DNA of 64,000 nucleotides from PFJX01 sp963713085 (GTDB lineage: Bacteria; Pseudomonadota; Gammaproteobacteria; Burkholderiales; Thiobacillaceae): assembly GCA_963713085.1 (NCBI GenBank), contig CAVQKQ010000002.1, positions 1 to 64,000 on the forward strand, read 5' to 3'. The position numbers and the translations under genes are program-made. The notes beneath the pieces were generated by a model, which was not told the DNA's origin, made no database searches, and was given only the letters and a program-made list of their open reading frames with translations. Shown here piece after piece: positions 43,422 to 53,319 of the stretch; position 1 is the stretch's first letter, and each line of letters begins with the position of its first letter.

Positions 43422-45705
43422 GGCGGGGACCGATCACTTCACGGTTGCCGTTGGACTGCATGGGAGAAACGAGGCCGGCGCGTTCCATGGCCTCCACAAG
43501 TCTGGCGGCCCGATTGTAGCCGATGCGCAACTGGCGCTGGACCGAGGAGATGGAAGCGCGCCGGCTCTTGAGCACGTAGGCCACGGCCTCGTCGTACAGC
43601 AGGTCCGATTCCGGGTTGTCGCCTTCGCCACCGTCACCTTCATCCTCATCCGCGCTTTCCAGTACTGCTTCGTCATATTGCGGTGGGCCGAGTTCCTTGA
43701 GCCAGGCGCAGACGCGATGGACCTCGTCGTCGGAAACGAAGGCGCCGTGGACCCGGGTGGGCATGCCGTGGCCCGGGGGCAGATAGAGCATGTCACCCTG
43801 GCCCAGCAGGGATTCGGCTCCCTGCTGGTCCAGAATGGTACGGGAATCAATGCGGCTGGCCACCTGGAAGGCGACCCGGGTCGGGATGTTGGCCTTGATC
43901 AGGCCGGTGATCACGTCCACAGAGGGGCGCTGGGTGGCCAGAACCAGATGGATTCCGGCGGCGCGGGCCTTCTGGGCCAGGCGGGCGATAAGTTCCTCCA
44001 CCTTTTTGCCGGTGACCATCATCAGGTCGGCCAGTTCGTCGATGAGGACCACGATGTAGGGCAGGGTGGTCAGCCGTTCCGGGCTTTCCGGGGTGATTGT
44101 GAAGGGGTGGGTCAAGGGCTTGCCCGCCTTCTCCGCCTCCTGGATCTTCTGGTTGAAGCTGGCGATGTTGCGCACTCCCAGGGCGGACATCAGGCGGTAG
44201 CGCTTGTCCATCTCCCCAACACACCAAGTGAGCGCCGTTGCGGCCAGTTTCATGTCCGTCACCACCGGCGCCAGAAGGTGGGGGATGCCCTCGTAGGAGG
44301 AGAGTTCCAGCATTTTGGGATCCACCATGATCAGCCTGACCTCGGTCGGGGTGGCCTTGTAGATCAGGGACAGGATCATGGCGTTGATGGCCACGGACTT
44401 GCCTGAGCCGGTCGCGCCCGCCACCAGGAGGTGCGGCATCCTGCCCAGGTCTGCAACGATGGGCATGCCGCTGATGTCCTTGCCCATGGCCAGGGTCAGG
44501 GGAGAGGCGTTGTCGTTGTAGACCTTGGCCGAGAGAATTTCCGAGAGCCGCACCATCTGCCGTTGGGCGTTGGGCAGTTCCAGGCCCATGCAGCTCTTGC
44601 CCGGGATGGTCTCCACCACCCGGATGCTGGTGACCGACAGGGCCCGGGCCAGGTCCTTGGCAAGGTTGGTGATCTGGCTGCCTTTCACGCCGGAAGCGGG
44701 CTCCACCTCGTAGCGGGTGATGACCGGCCCGGGGTAGGCGGCCAAGACCTGAACCTCCACCCCGAATTCCCGCAATTTCCGCTCGATCAGGCGTGAGGTG
44801 GCCTCCAGCCCGACCTCGTCCACCTGGGTTGTGGTCCTGATCGGCTCATCCAACAGGCGCAGGGGGGGGCGCTGGGCGTCCGGCAGGTCCTTGAACAGCA
44901 TCTCCTGGCGCTCTTCATCGACGCGCTCCGACTGTTCTATCTCATGGGCCGGGGCAGCAATCATGACCGGCCCCTCCTTGCGCTGCCGCTTGCGCTCCTG
45001 CTTGACCAACTGTTCCCGTTCCGTGACCGCCTCGAGGCCCGCCTTCCTGTCGCGGCGTTCCTGCCAGCCTGCCAGAGTACGAGTAAACAGATCCTCCAGT
45101 GCAGCGCCCAGCTTTTCGGCGGTTGTGAGCCATGACAATCCGGTAAACAGGCTGAACCCGGCACCCCATGCCAGCAGCAACAAAACGGTGCCGCCATCGA
45201 ACCCGAAGGTGCCCTGAATCAATCGCGCCAAGCCGCTGCCCAAGGCGCCGCCGGTGGTCAGGGGCAGGCTCGGAGCATGGGAGTGGAAGCGTAAGGCCTC
45301 CAGGGCGCTGCTGGTAAAAAGAACCAGCAGAAATCCAACCAGTGTCAGCGTCAGGCCGTGATGGTCGTCGGCACCGGGGTGGGCACTGATACGACGATAT
45401 CCCCACCAGACCAAAACGAAACCCAGTACTGCCCAGATCCAGGCCGACAAGCCGAACAGGTACAGCAGAAGATCCGAGAGCCAAGCGCCGAAATCGCCGC
45501 CTGCGTTCATGACCGGGTGATTGACGCCGGTCCGTGACCAACCCGGGTCCGAAGGACTGTAGGTAAGCAGAATCATGCCGAGGTACAAGGCCACGGCGAC
45601 GGCCGCTATCCACCAGACCTCACGGAGCAGTCTAGCGACTCGAGGATTGATGGAAGAGCGTGGGGGTTTGGCGACGGCACAGCGGCGCGAAGACTTACCA
45701 ATCAT
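43411..45705 (-). CDS. ftsK: DNA translocase FtsK
   Basis: Septal motor that pumps chromosome termini and activates XerCD. The 764-residue protein has four N-terminal membrane helices (about 25-190) and a short charged linker, so it is the compact form. The motor has Walker A VAGATGSGKSVAIN, LIMVDPKMLELSSYEGIPHLL and Walker B VVLIDELADLMM. The C-terminal gamma winged helix (ISSVQRQLRIGYNRAARLVEAME) reads the orienting KOPS sequences. It is divergent from trxB. Confidence 0.95.
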   Translation of the reverse strand: MIGKSSRRCAVAKPPRSSINPRVARLLREVWWIAAVAVALYLGMILLTYSPSDPGWSRTGVNHPVMNAGGDFGAWLSDLLLYLFGLSAWIWAVLGFVLVWWGYRRISAHPGADDHHGLTLTLVGFLLVLFTSSALEALRFHSHAPSLPLTTGGALGSGLARLIQGTFGFDGGTVLLLLAWGAGFSLFTGLSWLTTAEKLGAALEDLFTRTLAGWQERRDRKAGLEAVTEREQLVKQERKRQRKEGPVMIAAPAHEIEQSERVDEERQEMLFKDLPDAQRPPLRLLDEPIRTTTQVDEVGLEATSRLIERKLREFGVEVQVLAAYPGPVITRYEVEPASGVKGSQITNLAKDLARALSVTSIRVVETIPGKSCMGLELPNAQRQMVRLSEILSAKVYNDNASPLTLAMGKDISGMPIVADLGRMPHLLVAGATGSGKSVAINAMILSLIYKATPTEVRLIMVDPKMLELSSYEGIPHLLAPVVTDMKLAATALTWCVGEMDKRYRLMSALGVRNIASFNQKIQEAEKAGKPLTHPFTITPESPERLTTLPYIVVLIDELADLMMVTGKKVEELIARLAQKARAAGIHLVLATQRPSVDVITGLIKANIPTRVAFQVASRIDSRTILDQQGAESLLGQGDMLYLPPGHGMPTRVHGAFVSDDEVHRVCAWLKELGPPQYDEAVLESADEDEGDGGEGDNPESDLLYDEAVAYVLKSRRASISSVQRQLRIGYNRAARLVEAMERAGLVSPMQSNGNREVIGPRHDS

Positions 45706-45929
45706 GGCGCGAACTATAAATGAAGGCCGGCTTACACTCCATGATCACATCCGCCTTAACCAGGGGGAAAAGATACTGAATGTATATTATGTTAAATAGC
45801 AAAATTCTTCAGCCTGATCCATTTGTTGTGGGGCTGATAAAATGCCCGTACCTCTCCTCCAGGGTTTAAACCCGCGACAAAGCCCACATATCCCATGCTT
45901 GAATCCAAGCATTACCAACAGGAGTAAAC

Positions 45930-46883
45930 ATGTCTTCCAAGCATTGCCGATTGCTCATTCTTGGTTCCGGTCCTGCCGGTTACACCGCCGCTGTATATGC
46001 TGCACGAGCCAATCTGACGCCGGTCTTGGTGACCGGCCTGCAGCAAGGTGGTCAGTTGATGACGACCACCGACGTGGATAACTGGCCCGCAGATGTCAAT
46101 GGTGTCCAAGGTCCCGACCTGATGCAGCGCTTCCAGCAGCACGCGGAACGTTTCAGTACCGAAATCATCTTCGACCACATCCATACCGTGGATGTGAATA
46201 AGCGCCCTTTTACCCTCACGGGCGATTCAGGAATCTATACCTGCGATGCCTTGATCATCGCTACCGGGGCCTCGGCCATGTACTTGGGGCTCAAATCGGA
46301 ACAGGACTTCATGGGCAAGGGTGTGTCAGGTTGCGCTACCTGCGACGGTTTTTTCTACAAGGGACAAGACGTGGCTGTTATAGGCGGTGGCAATACCGCA
46401 GTCGAAGAAGCCATTTATCTGGCCAATATCGCTCGCCATGTCACCTTGGTTCATCGCCGTGAAGTATTCAAGGCGGAAAAAATCATGGTTGATAACCTGA
46501 TGGTAAAAGTTAAAGAAGGCAAGATATCCCTTGAATTAAATAGCATTCTTGACGATGCTCTTGGCGACAAGACCGGAGTCACGGGTATGCGTCTGAAAAA
46601 AACGGACACGGGTGCTTCCAAAGAAATCGCGCTTACCGGGATCTTTATCGCCATAGGTCATAAACCCAATACCGATATCTTCAAGGGACAACTGGAAATG
46701 GATGCCCGTGGCTATCTGATTACCAAAGGCGGCAACGAAGGCAATGCCACCCAGACAAGCACCCCTGGTGTCTTTGCCGCCGGTGACGTTCAGGATCATA
46801 TCTATCGCCAGGCCGTCACCAGCGCCGGCACAGGTTGCATGGCCGCCCTCGATGCCGAACGCTTCCTGGACAACCTGGGCTGA
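45930..46883 (+). CDS. trxB: Thioredoxin reductase
   Basis: Passes electrons from NADPH via FAD to thioredoxin. The 317-residue protein has the FAD motif LGSGPAGYTAAVYAARAN near residue 11, the redox pair CATC at residues 135-138, the NADPH motif VIGGGNTAVEEAIYLA and the C-terminal TPGVFAAGDVQD. AGGAG lies 5 nt before the ATG. The gene is less GC-rich than most of the window, as are the next few genes. Confidence 0.95.
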   Translation: MSSKHCRLLILGSGPAGYTAAVYAARANLTPVLVTGLQQGGQLMTTTDVDNWPADVNGVQGPDLMQRFQQHAERFSTEIIFDHIHTVDVNKRPFTLTGDSGIYTCDALIIATGASAMYLGLKSEQDFMGKGVSGCATCDGFFYKGQDVAVIGGGNTAVEEAIYLANIARHVTLVHRREVFKAEKIMVDNLMVKVKEGKISLELNSILDDALGDKTGVTGMRLKKTDTGASKEIALTGIFIAIGHKPNTDIFKGQLEMDARGYLITKGGNEGNATQTSTPGVFAAGDVQDHIYRQAVTSAGTGCMAALDAERFLDNLG

Positions 46884-46901
46884 ACCAAGCACGACCCCGT
46901 C

Positions 46902-47477
46902 ATGGCCAGCGGCGGGAACCCCGGGCACACTACCCTCAGTCAGGCGGATCTGGACCTGTTCCGGTCCGAGCTGGCTGATATCAAGCCAATCACGCCCCAC
47001 GGGCGCTTTCTTCACCCCCCCACCAGTCTTCCACCGGTTCCGATCAGCCGATTGCGCGATGAACGGGAAGTTATCCAAGAATCATTGACGGACCCGTTGC
47101 ATTGGGATGAGGAAGCGGAAACCGGCGAGGACTTAGCTTTCGTCCGTCCGGGCCTGTCCAGGTTGACGTTACGGCGATTGCGTCGGGGCGACTGGGTCAT
47201 CCAGGCCGAATTGGACCTGCACGGACTGACTCGGGTAGAAGCCAAGCACGAGTTGGCGGATTTCCTGACTGGTTGCAAACATAACGGCGTCCGTTGCATC
47301 CGGATCATTCATGGCAAAGGGTTGCGTTCGAAGAACCGGGAACCGGTTCTTAAACACCACGTTCGTCATTGGCTGATGCAGCGGGATGAAGTCCTGGCCT
47401 TCGTTCAGGCAAGAGCGGTCGATGGCGGGGGCGGTGCAGTCGTCGTGCTGCTGAGATCGCACCCGCGCGGGAAATGA
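46902..47477 (+). CDS. Smr-domain protein (MutS2 C-terminal-like nuclease family)
   Basis: The 191-residue protein has a variable N-terminal half and a C-terminal Smr domain (about 105-190) with LDLHGLTRVEAKHELADFL and IIHGKGLRSKNREPVLK, the two signature motifs. Smr domains nick or cleave DNA or RNA. The protein resembles stand-alone YdaL/SmrA-type forms. It starts 18 bp after trxB and is probably co-transcribed with it. Confidence 0.85.
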   Translation: MASGGNPGHTTLSQADLDLFRSELADIKPITPHGRFLHPPTSLPPVPISRLRDEREVIQESLTDPLHWDEEAETGEDLAFVRPGLSRLTLRRLRRGDWVIQAELDLHGLTRVEAKHELADFLTGCKHNGVRCIRIIHGKGLRSKNREPVLKHHVRHWLMQRDEVLAFVQARAVDGGGGAVVVLLRSHPRGK

Positions 47478-47481
47478 CCGA

Positions 47482-47961
47482 TCAGCCCTGTATCTGAGCC
47501 CGGGTATAGATCGGCACCTGATCGAACAGTTCGATTACGTCCTGGTTGCGCATTCTTATGCAGCCATGAGACTGGGGTGTTTGCTTGAAGCGTTCGTCCG
47601 GTGCGCCATGTATGTAGATGTATCGCCTCATGGTGTCACAAAACCCCAATCTGTTTCGCCCTGGTTCCTTTCCCGATAGCCACAGGATTCGCGACAAAAT
47701 CCAGTCTCGCTCAGGGGCCAACTGGCCCATCTCCGGTGTATAGATTTCACCGGTGGGTCGACGCCCCACCAATACGCTGTTGATGGGCAGGCCATCGCCA
47801 ATCTTGGCGCGAATGATGTGTAGGCCCCTCGGCGTGCAATGACTGCCCAGGGCCTCGCCAACCCCTTTGGCCGCAGTTGAGATTGGATAAGATTGCAACA
47901 GGTTTCCCCCTTCATCCACCAGATCCAACAGTTGAGAATCAATATCGATATTGATAAGCAT
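47482..47961 (-). CDS. L,D-transpeptidase (YkuD family) without export signal
   Basis: The 159-residue product contains the YkuD catalytic pattern YIHGAPDERFKQTPQSHGCIRM, with His and nucleophilic Cys, near residues 115-140. The family crosslinks peptidoglycan or attaches proteins to it. The ATG at 47961 is one base after the tadA stop. No signal peptide is present, which is odd for an envelope enzyme but known for this short subgroup. A further upstream frame overlaps tadA and is not used here. Confidence 0.85.
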   Translation of the reverse strand: MLINIDIDSQLLDLVDEGGNLLQSYPISTAAKGVGEALGSHCTPRGLHIIRAKIGDGLPINSVLVGRRPTGEIYTPEMGQLAPERDWILSRILWLSGKEPGRNRLGFCDTMRRYIYIHGAPDERFKQTPQSHGCIRMRNQDVIELFDQVPIYTRAQIQG

Positions 47962-47962
47962 G

Positions 47963-48430
47963 CTATGTATCCGAATTGGGGAGCTTTTTGCGGCGGTCCT
48001 GAAAGAATGCACTGATCAGGCCACCACAGGTTTCGGCCATTACCCCCCCGGATAACAGTGTGTGATGGTTGAGACGGGATTCCTGAAATAGATTGACCAC
48101 ACTGCCCGCGGCGCCCGTTTTGCTGTCCATGGCCCCATAAACCACTTTGGCCATTCGGGCATGCAATATCGCGCCGGCGCACATTACGCAGGGTTCAATC
48201 GTGACATAGAGCGTGCCGCCTGGGATGCGGTAATTCCCCATACGGCGGCCCGCATCCCTCAGGGCCATGACCTCCGCATGGGCGGTCGGATCATTGAGAG
48301 TAATAGGTTGATTGTACCCACGGCCTATGATTTCACCATTCAGAACGATAACGGCTCCAACCGGCACCTCACCGGCATTCCAGGCGAGCTCGGCCTGTCG
48401 TAGCGCTTCGGCCATAAATTCTTCGTCCAT
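47963..48430 (-). CDS. tadA: tRNA-specific adenosine deaminase
   Basis: Converts A34 of tRNA-Arg(ACG) to inosine. The 155-residue protein has the zinc-deaminase motif HAEVMALRDAG with the catalytic Glu and PCVMCAGAILHARM with two zinc Cys, and a start (MDEEFMAEALRQAELAW) that aligns with E. coli TadA. The frame extends to a TTG at 48475, but neither start has a strong ribosome site. The ATG is preferred. Confidence 0.92.
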   Translation of the reverse strand: MDEEFMAEALRQAELAWNAGEVPVGAVIVLNGEIIGRGYNQPITLNDPTAHAEVMALRDAGRRMGNYRIPGGTLYVTIEPCVMCAGAILHARMAKVVYGAMDSKTGAAGSVVNLFQESRLNHHTLLSGGVMAETCGGLISAFFQDRRKKLPNSDT

Positions 48431-48617
48431 ATTCGCCGGCAATTGGGCTGAACTATGTAAAGGCAGGTAATTCAATTGATTACCGATGTGACTGTCAATT
48501 GCATGATCGATGTGGCGTTCAAACTAATAAGAGTTATTTATTGTTGTCAGTGGCAGATAAATAAAATACCATTTCCAGGCGGCATTGATTTTATCGACAA
48601 CCTGACCGGAGCTGACT

Positions 48618-48920
48618 ATGTCATCGTACCAAGAAATCCTTAAACAAATCGAAGAACTCAAGAACAAGGCGGAAGATGTCCGCAAGCAGGAAATGGCCGG
48701 GGCAATTACAGAAATCAAGCGTCTGATGGCCCAATTCGGCATCAGCTGTGACGATCTGGGGTTCACTAGTCGCGCTGCCAAGGCCAAGACCCGTCGCACG
48801 ATCACCGCAAAATACCAGGACCCCGCCACCGGAAAAACCTGGTCCGGCCGGGGACGGCGCCCGCGCTGGGTCGTTGAGCAGGAATCCCAGGGCAAGAGCC
48901 TGGATAATTTCAAGATTTGA
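48618..48920 (+). CDS. H-NS family nucleoid protein
   Basis: The 100-residue protein has an N-terminal coiled coil (YQEILKQIEELKNKAEDVRK) for dimerisation. The C-terminal DNA-binding H-NS motif reads YQDPATGKTWSGRGRRPRWV (about 66-85). It is of the betaproteobacterial BpH3/Bv3F type. Such proteins silence AT-rich foreign DNA, which may matter for the low-GC genes near 14-15 kb. Confidence 0.9.
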   Translation: MSSYQEILKQIEELKNKAEDVRKQEMAGAITEIKRLMAQFGISCDDLGFTSRAAKAKTRRTITAKYQDPATGKTWSGRGRRPRWVVEQESQGKSLDNFKI

Positions 48921-48938
48921 TGACTTATCGTTAATCCC

Positions 48939-48969
48939 GATAACAAGCCCCACAATGGGGCTTGTTATC
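48939..48969. terminator. Bidirectional hairpin between the H-NS gene and sucA
   Basis: gataacaagcccc pairs perfectly with ggggcttgttatc over 13 bp around the loop acaat. It lies between convergent genes and overlaps the last codon of sucA. There is no long T run on either side, so termination may rely on the strong stem. Confidence 0.75.
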
Positions 48970-51676
48970 ATTCCAGCGCAATGGAAATAAGGTTTTGCAA
49001 TTGCTGCTTGTGCATGTCGGCGACGCCCGTGGCCGGAGAGGCGGATTCAGGTCGGCCCGCGTAAATTAGCGGCAACGTCGACAATTTGCGCAACTGATAG
49101 GCCATGAATCGCCAAGCGCCTTGATTCTGGGGCTCGTCCTGGGACCATACGATTTCTTCCGCATTTGGGTAGCGCTGCAATATTCCACCAATTTCCCGGT
49201 CAGGCACAGGATATAGCTGTTCCACACGAACAATGCCGATGTGACCGGCATGGCGTTCCTTGCGTGCCCGTTCCAGATCGAAATAAATTCTGCCGCTGCA
49301 GAATACCAGCCTGGTGATTCCGGCCAAGTCCGTCTCTTCGGATATATCGAGCACGGGATTGAATGCACCTCGATATAAATCCTTTAGTGATGAAACGGAT
49401 TGTGGATGGCGCAACAGGCTTTTCGGGGTAAATAGAATAAGCGGGGTACGATAAGGACGAACGACCTGTCGCCGCAGTACATGAAACATTTGAGCAGGTG
49501 TGCTGGGCTGCACCAGTTGGAAATTATCGTTGGCTGCCAATTTGAGAAAGCGTTCAATGCGTGCGGACGAGTGCTCGGGACCCTGCCCTTCATAGCCATG
49601 GGGCAAGAACATGACTAGACCGTTCAAGCGATTCCACTTGGTTTCGCCTGCGGCGATGAATTGATCGATGACCACCTGGGCGCCGTTGGCAAAATCTCCG
49701 AATTGGGCTTCCCAAATCACCAATTGCTCCGGTGAGGCGCCGGCATAGCCATATTCGAATGCCAAAACCGCCTCTTCCGATAGCAGAGAATCCACCACTA
49801 GGAAATTGGCTTGTCCCGGAATCAAATGCTGGAGCGGGATATATACCCCCGCATCCCAGCGTTCCCTGTTCTGATCATGAAGTACGGCATGGCGGTGGAA
49901 GAATGTGCCGCGGCCGGAATCCTGGCCTGTAAGTCGTACCGGGACCCCATCCGCTACCAGCGTCGCATATGCCAGACTCTCGGCCATCCCCCAATCAAGG
50001 GGCAAAGCGCCCTCCCCCATCTGAGCGCGGTCATCCATGACCTTCCTGACTCGTGGATGTAGTGTGAAGTCCGATGGCACATCCACCAGTTTTCGGGCAA
50101 GGGTTTGCAGCTTGTTCCTGGGAACCACCGTGCCATGGCCTTTGCGCCAGTCCGTACTGGAGTAGCGTTTCCAATCCGCCGTGTAGGGACTCTTTACGCC
50201 TGCCTGGTGACCAGTGGGGGCATCCAATTTGGCCCGGTAGGCCTGGATCATGGTCTCAGATTCCCCGGGGCTGACGACCCCGGCCTCTACCAGGCGTTCC
50301 GAGTAGAGCGCGCGGGTGCTAGGCAAGGCCTTGATGCGCCGGTACATGAGGGGTTGCGTCACCATGGGTTCGTCTTGTTCGTTATGGCCAAGGCGGCGAT
50401 AGCAGACCAGGTCGATGGCGATGTCCCGCCTCCAGTGCATGCGATATTCCAATGCCAGGCGGGCGGCACGGATCACCGCCTCCGGGTCGTCGCCGTTGAC
50501 ATGCAAGACGGGCCCTTCCACCATCTTCATCACATCGGTGCTGTACAGGCTGGAACGGGAGTCCCGTGGGTCCGAGGTGGTGAAGCCGATCTGGTTGTTG
50601 ACTACGATATGGATCGTGCCGCCGGTATGGAAGCCTCGTGTTGCCGCCATGTTGAGGGTTTCCATAACTACCCCCTGCCCTGCGAACGCGGCATCTCCAT
50701 GGATCAGGATGGGGATGACCTGGCTGCCGTCGCGGTCGCCTCGCCGCTGCTGCTGCGCCCTGACCCACCCCTCCACCACCGGGTTGACGATCTCGAGGTG
50801 GGAAGGGTTGAACGCCAGGGCCACCCGAATCATGTGTCCCCCTGGTTCCAGGTCCGCGGCGAAGCCTTGGTGATACTTCACATCGCCGCTTTTCCTCTCA
50901 TCCGCGCCCGGTCCTTGTACATGGTGTTCGAACAATTCGATGACGGAGCGCCCCAGGACGTTGTGCAGCACATTCAACCGTCCCCGGTGGGCCATGCCCA
51001 GGCCGATCTCCTGGACACCTTGCCGGGCTGCCTGATCAATGAGATCGTTCAACAGGGGAATGAGCGATTCCCCGCCCTCCAGGGAAAAGCGTTTTTGCCC
51101 GACAAACCGTGTGTGCAGGGTCTTTTCCAGCGTTTCCGCGGCCGTGACCTGGGTCAGCAGCCAGCGGCGCAGGTCATTATCGAATTCGGGCGCCCCTTCC
51201 TCTCCTTCCAGGCGCTTCTGCAACCAGCGCTTTTGCTGGGTATCGGTGAGATACATGTATTCGGCGGAGAAATTCCCGCAATAGGCCTGTCGCAGGCGGG
51301 AAATGATGCTCCGCAAAGTATCCCGGGGCGGGCCGACCAGCGAACCGGTTTCGAATTCCACATCCAGGTCATCGGGCGTCAAGCCATGATTGGCTGGATC
51401 CAGTTCGGGAATATGGGGCAGCGGCTGGCGTTTCAGAGGATCCAGGTTGGCGTTGCGAAATCCGTGGAAACGGTAGGCATTGATCAGTTGGAGCACCCCG
51501 ACCTGGGTCGCTTCGCATTTGAGCAGCGGCAAGTCGGATACTTCCAGGGCCTCAAGTTTGCTGAAGCGTGTTGTGGGTGGCGGCGGGACGATGCCCGGAT
51601 TCACTGTTTCAAGGGCCTCCAGATAGCCCGCGCTACCTGAAAACAATGCCGTAACAGGGAAAGAGTCGCGCTTCAT
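48968..51676 (-). CDS. sucA: 2-oxoglutarate dehydrogenase E1 component
   Basis: Decarboxylates 2-oxoglutarate with thiamine diphosphate and passes the succinyl group to E2. The 902-residue protein has QEIGLGMAHRGRLNVL, HGDAAFAGQGVVMETLNMA, the cofactor-binding VNNQIGFTTSD and the late LTGQDSGRGTFFHRHAV. It is some 30-50 residues shorter than most E1 proteins. The N-terminal part that docks on E2 is abbreviated and divergent (ALFSGSAGYLEALE). Genes for E2 and E3, usually next, are absent here; the H-NS gene follows in the opposite direction. Confidence 0.93.
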   Translation of the reverse strand: MKRDSFPVTALFSGSAGYLEALETVNPGIVPPPPTTRFSKLEALEVSDLPLLKCEATQVGVLQLINAYRFHGFRNANLDPLKRQPLPHIPELDPANHGLTPDDLDVEFETGSLVGPPRDTLRSIISRLRQAYCGNFSAEYMYLTDTQQKRWLQKRLEGEEGAPEFDNDLRRWLLTQVTAAETLEKTLHTRFVGQKRFSLEGGESLIPLLNDLIDQAARQGVQEIGLGMAHRGRLNVLHNVLGRSVIELFEHHVQGPGADERKSGDVKYHQGFAADLEPGGHMIRVALAFNPSHLEIVNPVVEGWVRAQQQRRGDRDGSQVIPILIHGDAAFAGQGVVMETLNMAATRGFHTGGTIHIVVNNQIGFTTSDPRDSRSSLYSTDVMKMVEGPVLHVNGDDPEAVIRAARLALEYRMHWRRDIAIDLVCYRRLGHNEQDEPMVTQPLMYRRIKALPSTRALYSERLVEAGVVSPGESETMIQAYRAKLDAPTGHQAGVKSPYTADWKRYSSTDWRKGHGTVVPRNKLQTLARKLVDVPSDFTLHPRVRKVMDDRAQMGEGALPLDWGMAESLAYATLVADGVPVRLTGQDSGRGTFFHRHAVLHDQNRERWDAGVYIPLQHLIPGQANFLVVDSLLSEEAVLAFEYGYAGASPEQLVIWEAQFGDFANGAQVVIDQFIAAGETKWNRLNGLVMFLPHGYEGQGPEHSSARIERFLKLAANDNFQLVQPSTPAQMFHVLRRQVVRPYRTPLILFTPKSLLRHPQSVSSLKDLYRGAFNPVLDISEETDLAGITRLVFCSGRIYFDLERARKERHAGHIGIVRVEQLYPVPDREIGGILQRYPNAEEIVWSQDEPQNQGAWRFMAYQLRKLSTLPLIYAGRPESASPATGVADMHKQQLQNLISIALE

Positions 51677-51768
51677 GCATGCCCCACGGGAATTGTGACC
51701 ACCGCGTTACACGCTAGCCCGTCGCGTGTTGCAGTGCAAGATGTTCCTTGGCCACATTTTTCGGTAGG

Positions 51769-53070
51769 TTATCCCCGCGCCAGGATGGGGATGAATTCGC
51801 GTCGCCGTGGGCCGGTATAGAGTTGGCGAGGGCGGGCGATTTTGTGGCCCGGCGTGGTCACCATCTCGCTCCACTGGGCGATCCAGCCGGCGGTACGCGC
51901 CAGCGCGAAGATCGCTGTGAACATGGAAGTGGGAATACCCATGGCGCGCAGCACGATGCCGGAATAGAAGTCCACATTGGGATAGAGCTTCTTCTTGATG
52001 AAGTATTCGTCCTCCAAGGCGATCTGTTCCAGCTTGAGGGCGATCCGGAACAAGGGGTCGTCATGGAGTCCCAGTTCGTCTAAAACCTCATGGCAGGTCT
52101 GGCGCATGATGGCCGCGCGGGGGTCCATGTTCTTGTAGATGCGATGGCCGAAACCCATCAAACGGAAGGGATTGCTCTTGTCCTTGGCGCGTTTCACCAA
52201 TTCTCCGACGCGGGAGACATCGCCGATCTCCTCCAGCATCTTGAGTACCTCCTCGTTGGCACCGCCGTGCAGGGGCCCCCACAGGCAGGCGATGCCTGCC
52301 GCGATGCAGGCGAATGGATTGGCAAAACTGGAACCGGCGATGCGCACCGTGGAAGTGGAGGCATTCTGCTCGTGGTCGGCGTGCAGGATGAAGATGCGGT
52401 CCAGGGCCCGGGCCAGCACGGGATTGGGCACATAGGGCTCGCAAGGCGTGGCCTGAAGCATATAGAGGAAGTTTTCCGAATAGCTCAGGTGGTTCTGGGG
52501 GTACATGAACGGGTCGCCCCGGTTGTATCGGTAGCTCCAGGCTGCGGAGGTGGGTACCTTGGCCAGCAGGCGGAACATGGAGATTTCCCGCTGGTGGGGA
52601 TCGGCCACATCGCTGCTTTCCGGGTAAAAGGCCGCCATGGCCCCGATCATCGAGATCATCACCGCCATGGGGTGGGCGTCGCGCCGGAAGCCCCGCACCA
52701 TGTTGTTCATCTGGTCGTGCAGCATGGTGTGGTGGCCGACCACGTACTTGAATTCATTCAGCTGGTCGGCGGTCGGCAACTCGCCATGCCAGAGCAGATA
52801 GGCCACTTCGATGAAATCGGCATGTTCCGCCAGCTGTTCTATGGGATATCCCCGGTAGTACAGCAGGCCCTCGTCGCCGTCGATATAGGTGATGCTGGAA
52901 GAGCAACTGGCGGTGGAGAGGAATCCGGGGTCGTATGTGAAATGCCCATGGCTGCCCAAGACCCTGGTGTCGATGACATCCGGCCCGATCGTACCGGTCA
53001 TGGTGGGGAGTTCGATGACTTGCTCACCGATCTGGATTTTGGCTGGGGACGGGGTTTTGTCCTGGGTCAT
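51769..53070 (-). CDS. gltA: Citrate synthase (type II, hexameric form)
   Basis: Condenses acetyl-CoA with oxaloacetate. The 433-residue protein has the active-site segments ILHADHEQNASTSTVRIAGS, GPLHGGANEEVLKML and MGFGHRIYKNMDPRA, with the catalytic His and a downstream Asp region. The beta-rich N-terminal domain (residues 1-60) marks the NADH-regulated Gram-negative type. It lies 3 bp after sdhE. Confidence 0.96.
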   Translation of the reverse strand: MTQDKTPSPAKIQIGEQVIELPTMTGTIGPDVIDTRVLGSHGHFTYDPGFLSTASCSSSITYIDGDEGLLYYRGYPIEQLAEHADFIEVAYLLWHGELPTADQLNEFKYVVGHHTMLHDQMNNMVRGFRRDAHPMAVMISMIGAMAAFYPESSDVADPHQREISMFRLLAKVPTSAAWSYRYNRGDPFMYPQNHLSYSENFLYMLQATPCEPYVPNPVLARALDRIFILHADHEQNASTSTVRIAGSSFANPFACIAAGIACLWGPLHGGANEEVLKMLEEIGDVSRVGELVKRAKDKSNPFRLMGFGHRIYKNMDPRAAIMRQTCHEVLDELGLHDDPLFRIALKLEQIALEDEYFIKKKLYPNVDFYSGIVLRAMGIPTSMFTAIFALARTAGWIAQWSEMVTTPGHKIARPRQLYTGPRRREFIPILARG

Positions 53071-53073
53071 GTT

Positions 53074-53319
53074 TCACTGCCTGGTTGATTTGATGGCTTC
53101 AATTACGGCCCGAAAATCTCGGGGAGGTTCCATGTTGCCCGTAAGCCAGTCGAACAAAACCATGTCGTCATGCTTCAATAGATGGGCGAAGGCGATTTGC
53201 TGATCCGGAGGGAGCCCTGAATAGCGCTGATCCAGAAACCGGCAAAGCCAGTTATCCAGTTCGAGCATGCCGCGCCGACATAGCCAGCGTAGCCGATTCC
53301 ATTGGGGAAGATCCGTCAC
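53074..53319 (-). CDS. sdhE: FAD assembly factor SdhE
   Basis: Small protein that promotes covalent attachment of FAD to SdhA. The 81-residue product has the family's motif RLRWLCRRGMLELDNWL (RGMLE) and the acidic C-terminal helix. The GTG start at 53319 overlaps the sdhB stop (GTGA). Its place directly after sdhB and before gltA supports the call. Confidence 0.9.
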   Translation of the reverse strand: MTDLPQWNRLRWLCRRGMLELDNWLCRFLDQRYSGLPPDQQIAFAHLLKHDDMVLFDWLTGNMEPPRDFRAVIEAIKSTRQ

